15,161 nt of DNA, from assembly GCF_000955975.1 (NCBI RefSeq), contig NZ_JYJF01000141.1, forward strand, positions 1-15,161, given 5' to 3'. Of the stretch, positions 6,774-14,800 are shown piece after piece. Each line of letters begins with the position of its first letter. Position 1 is the stretch's first letter. Below the pieces are notes generated by a model. The model had not been told where the DNA came from, searched no databases, and saw only the letters and a list, made by a program, of their open reading frames with translations. Origin of the DNA: Saccharothrix sp. ST-888 (GTDB taxonomy: Bacteria > Actinomycetota > Actinomycetes > Streptomycetales > Streptomycetaceae). The translations under genes and the position numbers were made by a program.

Positions 6774-8987
6774 TCACTCGGACGCGGTGGCGGCCTCGCC
6801 GCCCTCCTCGCCCTCGACGACCGGGATCAGCGAGAGCTTGCCGCGCGGGTCGATCTCGGCGATCTCGACCTGCACCTTGGTGCCGACCGCGAGCACGTCC
6901 TCGACGTTCTCCACGCGCTTGCCACCGGCGAGCTTGCGGATCTGCGAGATGTGCAGCAGACCGTCCTTGCCCGGCATCAGCGAGACGAACGCACCGAAGG
7001 TCGTGGTCTTCACCACGGTGCCCAGGTAGCGCTCGCCGACCTCCGGCATGGTCGGGTTGGCGATCTGGTTGATCGTGGTGCGGGCGGCCTCGGCGGCCGG
7101 GCCGTCGGCGGCACCGATGTAGATGGTGCCGTCGTCCTCGATCGTGATCTCGGCGCCGGTGTCCTCCTGGATCTGGTTGATCATCTTGCCCTTGGGGCCG
7201 ATGACCTCACCGATCTTGTCCACCGGGATCTTGATGGTGATGATGCGCGGCGCGTTCGGCGACATCTCGTCGGGCGCGTCGATGGCCTCGTTCATCACGT
7301 CGAGGATGTGCAGGCGGGCGTCCTTGGCCTGCTTCAGCGCGGCGGCGAGCACCGACGCCGGGATGCCGTTCAGCTTGGTGTCCAGCTGGAGGGCGGTGAT
7401 GAAGTTGCGGGTACCGGCGACCTTGAAGTCCATGTCGCCGTACGCGTCCTCGGCACCCAGGATGTCGGTCAGGGTGACGTAGTGCGTCTCACCGTCGATC
7501 TCCTGCGAGATCAGGCCCATGGCGATACCGGCGACGGCGGCCTTCAGCGGCACACCGGCGTTCAGCAGCGACATGGTCGAGGCGCAGACCGAGCCCATCG
7601 AGGTGGAGCCGTTGGAGCCGAGCGCCTCGGAGACCTGGCGGATGGCGTACGGGAACTCCTCGCGGGTCGGCAGCACCGGCAGCAGCGCGCGCTCGGCCAG
7701 GGCGCCGTGGCCGATCTCGCGGCGCTTGGGCGCACCCACGCGGCCGGTCTCACCGACGGAGTACGGCGGGAAGTTGTAGTTGTGCATGTAGCGACGGCGC
7801 GTCTCCGGGGAGAGCGTGTCGAGCTGCTGCTCCATGCGGAGCATGTTCAGGGTGGTGACGCCCAGGATCTGGGTCTCGCCACGCTCGAACAGCGCCGAAC
7901 CGTGCACCCGCGGGATGGCCTCGACCTCGGCGGCCAGGGTGCGGATGTCGGTGACACCGCGGCCGTCGATGCGGACCTTGTCCTTGATGACGCGCTCGCG
8001 GACGATCTTCTTGGTCAGCGCGTTGTAGGCGGCGCCGATCTCCTTCTCGCGGCCCTCGAACTCCGGGAGCAGCTTGTCGGCGGCGATCGCCTTGATGCGG
8101 TCCAGCTCGTTCTGGCGCTCCTGCTTGCCGGCGATGGTGAGCGCCTGGGCGAGCTCGTCCTTGACCGCGGTGGTCAGGGCGGCCAGCACGTCCTCCTGGT
8201 AGTCCAGGAAGACCGGGAACTCGCCGGTCGGCTTGGCGGCCTGGGCGGCCAGCTGGGCCTGCGCGGCGCACAGCACCTTGATGAACGGCTTGGCGGCCTC
8301 GAGACCGGCGGCGACGATCTCCTCGGTCGGGGCCTCGGCGCCGTCGGCGACCAGCTTGATGGTCTTGTCGGTGGCCTCGGCCTCGACCATCATGATCGCG
8401 ACATCGCCGTCCGGCAGGGCGCGACCGGCGACGACCATGTCGAAGACGGCCGACTCCAGCTCGCTGTGGGTCGGGAAGGCCACCCACTGGCCGTTGATCA
8501 GGGCGACGCGGACGCCACCGATCGGGCCGGAGAACGGCAGACCGGCCAGCTGGGTGGAGGCCGAGGCGGCGTTGATGGCCACCACGTCGTACAGGTGGTC
8601 CGGGTTCAGCGCCATGACGGTGCAGACGACCTGGACCTCGTTGCGCAGGCCCTTGACGAAGGACGGGCGCAGCGGGCGGTCGATCAGGCGGCAGGTGAGG
8701 ATCGCGTCCTCGGAGGGCCGGCCCTCACGACGGAAGAACGAGCCGGGGATCCGGCCCGCGGCGTACATCCGCTCCTCGACGTCCACCGTCAGCGGGAAGA
8801 AGTCGAAGTGCTCCTTCGGCTGCTTGGACGCGCTGGTGGCCGACAGCACCATGGTGTCGTCGTCCAGGTAGGCCACGGCGGAGCCGGCGGCCTGACGGGC
8901 CAGGCGGCCGGTCTCGAAGCGGATGGTACGGGTGCCGAAGCTGCCGTTGTCGATGACGGCCTCGGCGTAGAACACGTTCTCTTCCAC
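6774..8987 (-). CDS. pnp: Polynucleotide phosphorylase (PNPase)
   Basis: 737 aa. A trimeric 3'-5' phosphorolytic exoribonuclease; in Streptomyces it also serves as the RNA 3' polyadenylating enzyme. Order of parts: first RNase PH domain (to about 145), helical linker, second RNase PH domain with the catalytic aspartates D508 and D514 in DILGAEDAYGDMDF, KH domain with GPKGK (about 580-640), S1 domain from about 645 (GERYLGTVVKTTTFGAFVSL), and a short acidic tail (EGEEGGEA). The start is GTG at 8987, with AGAGGAGA upstream. It lies 460 nt after rpsO, the classic rpsO-pnp pairing. The long spacer contains hairpins, consistent with transcription from both rpsO readthrough and its own promoter and with RNase III processing known for Streptomyces pnp. 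Confidence 0.98.
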   Translation of the reverse strand: MEENVFYAEAVIDNGSFGTRTIRFETGRLARQAAGSAVAYLDDDTMVLSATSASKQPKEHFDFFPLTVDVEERMYAAGRIPGSFFRREGRPSEDAILTCRLIDRPLRPSFVKGLRNEVQVVCTVMALNPDHLYDVVAINAASASTQLAGLPFSGPIGGVRVALINGQWVAFPTHSELESAVFDMVVAGRALPDGDVAIMMVEAEATDKTIKLVADGAEAPTEEIVAAGLEAAKPFIKVLCAAQAQLAAQAAKPTGEFPVFLDYQEDVLAALTTAVKDELAQALTIAGKQERQNELDRIKAIAADKLLPEFEGREKEIGAAYNALTKKIVRERVIKDKVRIDGRGVTDIRTLAAEVEAIPRVHGSALFERGETQILGVTTLNMLRMEQQLDTLSPETRRRYMHNYNFPPYSVGETGRVGAPKRREIGHGALAERALLPVLPTREEFPYAIRQVSEALGSNGSTSMGSVCASTMSLLNAGVPLKAAVAGIAMGLISQEIDGETHYVTLTDILGAEDAYGDMDFKVAGTRNFITALQLDTKLNGIPASVLAAALKQAKDARLHILDVMNEAIDAPDEMSPNAPRIITIKIPVDKIGEVIGPKGKMINQIQEDTGAEITIEDDGTIYIGAADGPAAEAARTTINQIANPTMPEVGERYLGTVVKTTTFGAFVSLMPGKDGLLHISQIRKLAGGKRVENVEDVLAVGTKVQVEIAEIDPRGKLSLIPVVEGEEGGEAATASE

Positions 8988-9405
8988 CTGGAAGATCTCC
9001 TCTTTCGTACGTCTCCCGAGGAGCGCCCCTGCGCTTTGCCTACCTGTGGCCCGGGCAGTCTGGGCCGGTCTTCGATCGAAGCCTCCGGGTCGCCGGCACC
9101 GTCACCTGGACGGCCTGGCACTCCCCGGCGGCCACTACCGAGGACCGGCGCCTCTCGGCCAGCTGGTCGGCGGTCGCGTGTGGACGCTCCTTGGGACGCG
9201 GGCGGCTTCCGTTTGAAGCCAGCGGCCCACTCGGTGATGTCGCTGCCCCGGTTCTCCCGGCGTCTTCACGACACCATGACCGGGCATGCCCTTCACCTTA
9301 CAAATTCACACCCTACAGAGCCCGCCATTACCACGCGTGTGGAAAGGACTCTCGTAGCGAGTTCCCGCCGCGCTCACTGCGGAGCGCTGCGCGGGGATGC
9401 AGCAA
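8988..9405 (-). other. Structured rpsO-pnp spacer without a convincing gene
   Basis: I see no gene here with a credible codon pattern. On the minus strand it has a hairpin GGCTTC-AAACG-GAAGCC (9220-9204), a weaker dyad at 9391-9366, a CCGTC-CAGGT-GACGG stem (9113-9099) and the palindrome CTTCGATCGAAG (9070-9081). The -10-like boxes TAGGGT (9315-9310) and TAAGGT (9300-9295) lack good -35 partners; either could belong to a pnp promoter. The spacer ends with the pnp ribosome site AGAGGAGA. Streptomyces rpsO-pnp spacers are known to be cut by RNase III; which hairpin serves here cannot be decided by eye. Confidence 0.5.
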
Positions 9406-9436
9406 GGGGCGGCCCCCCGGGAAGGGGAGCCGCCCC
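9406..9436 (-). terminator. Hairpin after rpsO
   Basis: GGGGCGGC (9406-9413) pairs with GCCGCCCC (9429-9436), extended inside by CCCC/GGGG with one bulged base. It begins 11 nt past the rpsO stop. The minus-strand continuation TTGCTGCATC is only weakly U-rich, so partial termination with readthrough into pnp is likely. Confidence 0.6.
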
Positions 9437-9447
9437 TCACGGCGGAC

Positions 9448-9738
9448 TTAGCGGGCGCCGCCGGCGGCACCGCGGCGGATGCCCAGGCGGTCGACGAGCG
9501 CACGGAAGCGCTCGATGTCCTTCTTGGCCAGGTACTGCAGCAGGCGACGGCGCTGACCGACCAGGATCAGCAGACCACGACGCGAGTGGTGGTCGTGCTT
9601 GTGGAACTTGAGGTGCTCGGTCAGGTCCGAGATACGGCGGGAGAGCATGGCCACCTGGACCTCGGGGGAGCCGGTGTCGCCCTCCTTCTGGCCGAACTCG
9701 GCGATGATCTGCTTCTTGACGTCGGCGGCGAGAGCCAC
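9448..9738 (-). CDS. rpsO: 30S ribosomal protein S15
   Basis: 96 aa. A primary 16S-binding protein of the small subunit. The conserved core GDTGSPEVQVAMLSRRI, the HDHHSRRGLL segment and the C-terminal LVDRLGIRRG are all present. The start is GTG at 9738, with AAGGAG 5 nt upstream. It is a few residues longer than the common 89-aa form, with a small Ala/Gly-rich tail (AAGGAR), as I recall for actinomycete S15. It is followed by a hairpin and then pnp. It is preceded by a 141-nt region that holds the eccD terminator, a possible promoter and a candidate S15-responsive leader. Confidence 0.98.
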   Translation of the reverse strand: MALAADVKKQIIAEFGQKEGDTGSPEVQVAMLSRRISDLTEHLKFHKHDHHSRRGLLILVGQRRRLLQYLAKKDIERFRALVDRLGIRRGAAGGAR

Positions 9739-9743
9739 TGCAT

Positions 9744-9790
9744 CTCCTTCAGGTTCTGGCCCGAGCGATCCTGGTAGGAGGCACAGGATC
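9744..9790 (-). promoter_or_regulatory. rpsO leader hairpin with loop complementary to the Shine-Dalgarno
   Basis: In the minus-strand RNA, GAUCCUG (9790-9784) pairs with CAGGAUC (9773-9767) around the 10-nt loop UGCCUCCUAC. The loop's CUCCU (9780-9776) can pair with AGGAG (9748-9744), the rpsO ribosome site, to form a pseudoknot. S15 represses its own synthesis through leader structures in several bacteria, including a pseudoknot in E. coli. An alternative CAGG/CCUG pairing downstream of the stem is also possible. The pairings are visible; S15 binding is inference. Confidence 0.4.
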
Positions 9791-9811
9791 TGACAGAACT
9801 CGGACGGCCCA

Positions 9812-9820
9812 AGCGTACCA
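9812..9820 (-). promoter_or_regulatory. Candidate extended -10 of the rpsO promoter
   Basis: The minus strand reads TGGTACGCT: a TANNNT box with an upstream TG. No good -35 is visible. It follows the eccD terminator directly and lies about 75 nt before rpsO, a fitting place. Confidence 0.3.
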
Positions 9821-9862
9821 GCGCCCGCCGTCCACCCTGGCAGCGGGGCGGAGGCGGGCGCT
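9820..9862 (-). terminator. Terminator hairpin after eccD
   Basis: AGCGCCCGCC (minus strand 9862-9853) pairs exactly with GGCGGGCGCT (9829-9820); the 23-nt loop can fold further. It starts 17 nt past the eccD stop and separates eccD from rpsO. There is no U-tract. Confidence 0.5.
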
Positions 9863-9879
9863 CGGCGCGGTCCTCGGTG

Positions 9880-11337
9880 TCAGCTGGTGGCGCCGCGGAC
9901 CAGGCCGTAGATGTCCAGCACGGCAAGGGCCAGCGGGACCAGCGAGATCAGCATCAGGCCGTCCACCATGTCCAGGATCCGGCCCCAGAACGGCGAGACG
10001 CCGAGCCGCGGCACGACCAGCGCGATGGCCGTCAGCACGGCGGCACCGAAGGCGATCGAGGCCGCCAGCCAGACCGTGCGCAGGTCGACCGCGGTGGAGC
10101 TGGCGGCCTTCACGATGAACAGCGGGGTGTGCAGCGACAGGCCGACGATCAGCAGACCGAGGCCGGCCAGGCCGGCGATGGTGAGGCTGAAGACCTGCGC
10201 GGTGTAGCGGAACAGCCGGGCCCGCAGCATGGTCGAGACACCGACCGCCAGCGCCAGCAGCTCGCCGTACATGGTGTCGCTGAAGCCGAGCACGGTGCAG
10301 GAGCCGACCAGCACCGCGGCGCAGCCGCCGACCAGACCGACCAGCACCTCGTGGCCGCGACGGGCCTGGTGGGCGATCCGCTCGTACTGGAGGGCCTCGG
10401 CGCGGTTGGTGTCCTCGGCGAAGTCGCGGCTGCGGGTGCGGGCCTGGCCGGGGGCGCTGAAGCCGACGGGCAGCCGGGCGAAGCGGGCGGACAGTGCGGG
10501 CAGCACACCGATCACCGCGATGGCGGCGACACCGGTGACGGCGGCGATGTGGGTGGCCGGGGTGCCGGAGAGCAGGACACCCGCGAAGGTCGCCAGCGTG
10601 CCGGCGGCGGCGAGGAAGGAGGAGGCGACGAAGACCGAGTCCTTCTCCGGCAGCAGGCCGACCAGCAGCACCGAGACCACCAGGACGGCCACACAGCCGA
10701 CCAGGAACTGCAGCCGGCCAGGACCGTCGCCGGTGTGCGCGACCGCGATGACGCCGCTGCCGGCGATCAGGGTGTGCGGCAGCGCGCCCAGGCCGAGCGC
10801 GAGACCGGCGTCGTGGTCGTCGTAGACCCGGGCGCGGATCGCGGCGAAGGCGACCAGGACGACCGCGGTCACGCCGGAGAGGATGCCCGGCAGGCTGTGC
10901 ATGTCGTGGCGCAGGCCGGAGAACCAGAGCGCGAAACCGAGCAGCACCAGCAGCACGGTCGAACCGATCAGGCCGAAGGCCCGCATCAGCTCGGGACTCC
11001 AGAAGCGGCGGTCCTCCTCGACGGCGCTGGCGATGGCGTCGGCCACGTCGTCGTAGACGGCCGGCGGCAGCGACTCGGCGAACGGGCGCAGGCTCAGCAG
11101 GTCGCCGTCGCGCACCTGCTGGGCGGCCAGCGGCAGGCCGCTGTCCAGCACCGTGCCGTCGCGGCGGACCAGGTGGAAGCCGGTCGGCGCACCGTCCATC
11201 TGGGTCTGGCCGGAGAGCCGCAGCACCTCGGGGTAGACGTCCGCGAGCGGCACGTCCTCCGGCAGTGCGACGTCGATCCGGCTGTCCGGCGCCACCACGG
11301 TGACCCGGCAGAATCCGGTCGTAGCGTTTGCGCTCAT
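9880..11337 (-). CDS. eccD: Type VII secretion integral membrane protein EccD
   Basis: 485 aa. A ubiquitin-like N-terminal domain (about 8-88, ending DGDLLSLRPF) is followed by a linker and eleven hydrophobic helices starting at about 121, 151, 177, 209, 235, 263, 331, 356, 382, 421 and 461. This is the standard EccD plan: it forms the membrane channel vestibule of the ESX/type VII complex with EccB and EccC. A charged cytoplasmic loop (about 297-330) separates helices 6 and 7. ATG at 11337 overlaps, as ATGA, the stop of a 26-codon upstream frame. A longer in-frame opening to 11466 would read through that leader and lacks EccD similarity. It is transcribed away from eccC and ended by its own hairpin. 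Confidence 0.93.
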   Translation of the reverse strand: MSANATTGFCRVTVVAPDSRIDVALPEDVPLADVYPEVLRLSGQTQMDGAPTGFHLVRRDGTVLDSGLPLAAQQVRDGDLLSLRPFAESLPPAVYDDVADAIASAVEEDRRFWSPELMRAFGLIGSTVLLVLLGFALWFSGLRHDMHSLPGILSGVTAVVLVAFAAIRARVYDDHDAGLALGLGALPHTLIAGSGVIAVAHTGDGPGRLQFLVGCVAVLVVSVLLVGLLPEKDSVFVASSFLAAAGTLATFAGVLLSGTPATHIAAVTGVAAIAVIGVLPALSARFARLPVGFSAPGQARTRSRDFAEDTNRAEALQYERIAHQARRGHEVLVGLVGGCAAVLVGSCTVLGFSDTMYGELLALAVGVSTMLRARLFRYTAQVFSLTIAGLAGLGLLIVGLSLHTPLFIVKAASSTAVDLRTVWLAASIAFGAAVLTAIALVVPRLGVSPFWGRILDMVDGLMLISLVPLALAVLDIYGLVRGATS

Positions 11338-11414
11338 GCGCTCGCCTCGCAGGGCTCGGCGGGCGCTTCGCGCAGCGCGCAGCTTCTGATGGTTCGCTCG
11401 CAGAGCTCGCTCAC
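11334..11414 (-). CDS. Short upstream frame coupled to eccD (cassette copy 2)
   Basis: 26 codons from GTG at 11414, with the purine-rich GGGGGAG about 8 nt upstream. It begins VSELCERTIRS, has the middle ALREAPAE, and ends in a TGA overlapping the eccD ATG as ATGA. It contains AGA, a rare codon in these genomes. Compared with the eccC copy, 58 of 72 aligned nt match, with one 9-nt in-frame gap. Its role is unknown; translational coupling to eccD is the simplest reading. Confidence 0.5.
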   Translation of the reverse strand: MSELCERTIRSCALREAPAEPCEASA

Positions 11415-11510
11415 GGGCGCTCTCCCCCTTGTTGACTGGCCGTTCGTCGGCTTGGCCCGATCCCATCGGGCCGGAACTCGCACGACCCGGATGAGAATTG
11501 GCGCGGCGTT

Positions 11511-11516
11511 ACCCTA
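11511..11516 (-). promoter_or_regulatory. Candidate eccD promoter -10
   Basis: TAGGGT on the minus strand is a full match to TAGRRT and lies about 100 nt before the eccD upstream frame. The -35 region is poor (TGGGAG at 18 nt). Confidence 0.35.
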
Positions 11517-11582
11517 CCGCCAGCGGGCCCGGCACTCCCACCGGCCCCGGGCCGTATCGGCGCCCCGGTGGACCTGTGGACG

Positions 11583-11612
11583 AAGGGTGACGGCGGATCA
11601 CCCTTTTCTTTA
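11583..11612 (+). terminator. Terminator-like dyad in the eccD-eccC divergent region
   Basis: AAGGGTGA (11583-11590), a 7-nt loop, TCACCCTT (11598-11605), then TTCTTTA on the plus strand. This has the form of a classic intrinsic terminator, unlike the other hairpins here, yet no plus-strand gene lies upstream of it. It could end an antisense or small RNA, shield eccC from readthrough, or be a regulator's operator. Confidence 0.5.
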
Positions 11613-11635
11613 CGACCGGCAAGGCCTCGCCCCTG

Positions 11636-11666
11636 TGGTCGTACGGTCCGAGCAGACCAGTAGGAT
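11636..11666 (+). promoter_or_regulatory. Candidate eccC promoter
   Basis: TGGTCG (11636-11641), 19-nt spacer, TAGGAT (11661-11666). The -10 is a full TAGRRT match; the -35 matches 4 of 6. The expected start near 11673 leaves a leader of about 125 nt before the short upstream frame. Confidence 0.4.
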
Positions 11667-11797
11667 CGGCCCCTGCGCAAGGCGTACGGGGGCGGATACG
11701 CGCGACCCTGGAGCGCTTGCGGTCGGCGGAGCGGGGGCGGCGTCATCACACGGGGCGCTCTCACCCGTACGTATCCAGTGCGTGAGGGCTGATGCCA

Positions 11798-11869
11798 GTG
11801 AGCGAGCGAACCGTTAGAAGGTGCGAGTTTCGCGAAGCGGCCGACGAGCGAAGCGAGGAGGTCGCATGA
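11798..11869 (+). CDS. Short upstream frame coupled to eccC (cassette copy 3)
   Basis: 23 codons from GTG at 11798, with GAGGG (11784-11788) upstream; an in-frame ATG at 11792 is an alternative start. It begins VSERTVRRCEFREAA and ends EVA, its TGA overlapping the eccC ATG as ATGA. It contains AGA, AGG, GTT and TTT, unusual codons in this genome. It lacks 9 nt near its start relative to the eccD copy but keeps the frame. The GCGAGGAGG inside its end is probably also the eccC ribosome site. Confidence 0.5.
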   Translation: MSERTVRRCEFREAADERSEEVA

Positions 11870-14800
11870 GTGTGGTTACCGTCAAGCGTCCGGCGCGGGC
11901 GTATCCGCCCGTGGTGCCGGACGAGCCGGTGGAGCTGGTGCCTCCGCCGGAGCTACCCAGGTCGGGCGGCGAGGACTGGCTGATGTCCCTGCTGCCGATG
12001 CTCGGCATGGGTGGCTCTGCGGCGTTCCTCTTCTCTCCCGGTGCCCAGGGCCCGATGAAGATGATGGGCGTCCTGATGATCGCCTCCACCGCGGGTATGG
12101 CGGTGGCGCAGGTCATCAAGGCGCGCAAGGGCGGCAGTGCGGGCACCGCGGACGAGCGCCGCGACTACCTGAAGTACCTGCAGCAGATGCGCCGCCAGGT
12201 GCGCCGCACCGCCGAGCGCCAGCGCGGTGCGCAGCTGTTCCTGCACCCCGAGCCCGACCAGCTGTGGTCGATCGTGGCGGAGGGGCGCCGGCTGTGGGAA
12301 CGCAGGCCCGGCGACCCGGACTTCGCGCAGATCCGGCTCGGCCGGGGGCCGCAGCAACTGTCCACTCCGCTGGTGGCGCCGCAGACCGCGCCGCTGGACG
12401 AGCTGGAGCCGCTGGCCGCCGCCGCGATGAAGAACTTCCTCACCGCGCACGGCACCTTGCAGGACCTGCCGTTGGCGGTCTCGCTGCGCGCCTTCTACCA
12501 CATCACCGTCTGCGGCGACCCGGACACCGTGTACGGCAACGTCCGGGCGATGATCGCCCAATTGACCACCCTGCACTCGCCCGACGACCTGATGGTCGCG
12601 GTCGCCGCCGCGCCCGGCGCGGTGGACGAGTGGGAGTGGGCCAAGTGGCTGCCGCACACCCAGCACCGCAAGGACAGCGACGGCGCGGGTTCCCGCCGCC
12701 TGATCGCGACCGGGCTCGGCGAGCTGGAGTACCTGCTGGAGAACGAACTGGCGGGCCGCAAGGGCTTCTCCAGGGATGCCGTCCCCTCTCCCGACCAGCC
12801 GCACATCGTGGTGATCATGGATGGCGCCTCGGTGCCGCCGGACTCGGTGCTGGCCGGGGCCGAGGGTGTGCAGGGCGTCACCGTGATCGAGGTCGTCCCG
12901 GGTGAAATGGACGAGCCCAGCGGGCACTTGGTGATCTCGCTGACCAAGGACCGGCTGCTGCTGGAGTCCGCCTCCGGGGCCTCCTACTCGGGCGCTCCCG
13001 ACACCCTGTCCGCCTGGCAGTCGGAGGCGCTGGCGCGCCAGTTGGCGCCGTTCCGGGTCTCGGCCGGCGGTGACGACGGCGACCCGTCGCTGGTCAGCAT
13101 GGACTTCACCGAGATGATGAGCACCGGCGACCCCGGTGCCTTCGACCCGGCCCGGCACTGGCGTCCGCGCCCGATGGCCGAGAAGCTGCGGGTCCCGCTC
13201 GGTGTCGGCACCAACGGCGAGTACGTCTGGCTGGACATCAAGGAAGCCTCGCTGCAGGGCATGGGCCCGCACGGCATGTGTGTCGGCGCCACCGGTTCCG
13301 GCAAGTCCGAGGTGCTCCGCACCATCGTGCTGGCGCTTGCCGTGACCCACTCCTCGGAGGTCCTCAACCTGGTCCTCGCCGACTTCAAGGGTGGTGCCAC
13401 CTTCGCCGGTATGGCGGAGATGCCGCACACCGCGGCGGTGATCACCAACCTCGAGGGCGAAGCCACCCTGATCGACCGCATGCGCGATGCGATCGAGGGC
13501 GAGATGAACCGCCGCCAGGAGCTGCTGCGCGCCGCGGGCAACTACGCCAACATCAACGAGTACGAGCGGGCCCGCGCCGCCGGTGCGGCCCTGGACCCGC
13601 TGCCCTCGCTGCTGATGATCATCGATGAGTTCTCCGAACTGCTCACCGCCAAGCCGGACTTCATCGACCTGTTCATCCAGATCGGCCGCATCGGCCGTTC
13701 GCTGGGTATGCACATGCTGCTCGCCTCGCAGCGACTGGAGGAGGGCAAGCTCCGCGGTCTGGACACCTTCCTCTCCTACCGGCTGGGTCTGCGGACCTTC
13801 TCGGCCGCCGAGTCGCGGGCCGCGATCGGTGTGCCGGACGCGTACCACCTGCCGCCCATCCCCGGTGTCGGCTACCTGAAGTTCGGCTCCGACGTGATGG
13901 AGCGGTTCCGTGCCGCGTACGTCTCGGGCCCCTACCGCCCGCCGGGCCAGCAGCGGACCAGCGGCGGCCAGGTGATCACCGCACAGCCGGTGCTGTTCAC
14001 CGCCGCCGAGGTGCCGATCATCGAGCCGGTGGTCGAGGAGGTCGTGGAGGAGGTCGAGGAGGTCGACGACTCGCTGCTCGACACCATGCTCGACGTCTTC
14101 GTGCAGCGGATGATCGGCCAGGGCCCGCCCGCGCACCAGGTCTGGCTGGCTCCGCTGGAGGAGGCACCCAGCATCGACGGGCTGGTGCCGCCGCTCCAGG
14201 TCACCCCGGAACGCGGCCTCACCTCGCCGGAGTTCGGCGCACTGGGCCGCCTGGTGGTGCCGGTCGGCATCGTCGACAAGCCGCGCGACCAGCGCCGCGA
14301 CGTGCTGTACCAGGACTACTCGGGTGCGGCCGGTCACGGCCTGATCGTCGGTGGCCCGCGCTCCGGCAAGTCCACCCTGGTGCGGACCATGGTGGCGGGC
14401 TTCGCGGTCACCCACACCCCGCTGGAGACCCAGTTCTACCTGCTGGACTTCGGTGGCGGTGGATTCCAGAGCATCGCGGGCCTGCCGCACGTCGGCGGGG
14501 TCGCCGGAAAGCTGGAGCAGGACAAGGTCCGCCGCCTGATCAGCGAGGTGCAGGGGGTGCTCAACCGGCGTGAGGAGCTGTTCCGCACGGCCGGTATCGA
14601 CAACATCGCCACCTACCGCACCCGGCGGGCCAACGGGCAGCTGCCGGACGAGCAGTTCGGCGACGTGTTCCTGATCATCGATGGCTGGCTGACCTTCAAG
14701 CAGGACTACGAGGCGCTCGAACCGATCATCTCGAACATCGCCCAGAACGGTCTCGGCTTCGGCGTCCACGTCATCCTGACCGCCGCCCGGTACGCCGAGG

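Larger units (their letters stand above)
11415..11797. promoter_or_regulatory. Divergent control region between eccD and eccC
   Basis: About 380 nt with no convincing gene. It has -10-like boxes for both directions, a strong dyad with a T-rich tail (11583-11612), and GC-rich dyads including CCACCGG/CCGGTGG (11538-11544 and 11565-11571) and CGGCCC-C-GGGCCG (11542-11554). Two type VII components facing away from each other suggest shared regulation from this region. Confidence 0.6.

Noticed and set aside
9138..9287. A frame of about 50 codons in the rpsO-pnp spacer, ATG at 9287 with AAGGTG upstream
   Set aside because: Third-position GC is low for this genome, it contains rare codons, and it overlaps a hairpin. 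There is no support for coding.
5220..9611. A 1463-codon open frame on the plus strand
   Set aside because: It runs antisense to dapB, the M16 gene, pnp and part of rpsO, crossing their gene borders. Its translation is low-complexity, and it has no recognisable domain.
11338..11466. An N-terminal extension of EccD
   Set aside because: It would pass through the cassette in another frame, and its Arg/Ala-rich sequence is not part of EccD proteins.
11411..11764. A 117-codon minus-strand frame in the divergent region
   Set aside because: It has no family resemblance, runs through the -10 boxes and the terminator-like dyad, and has Pro/Arg/Gly-rich random composition.
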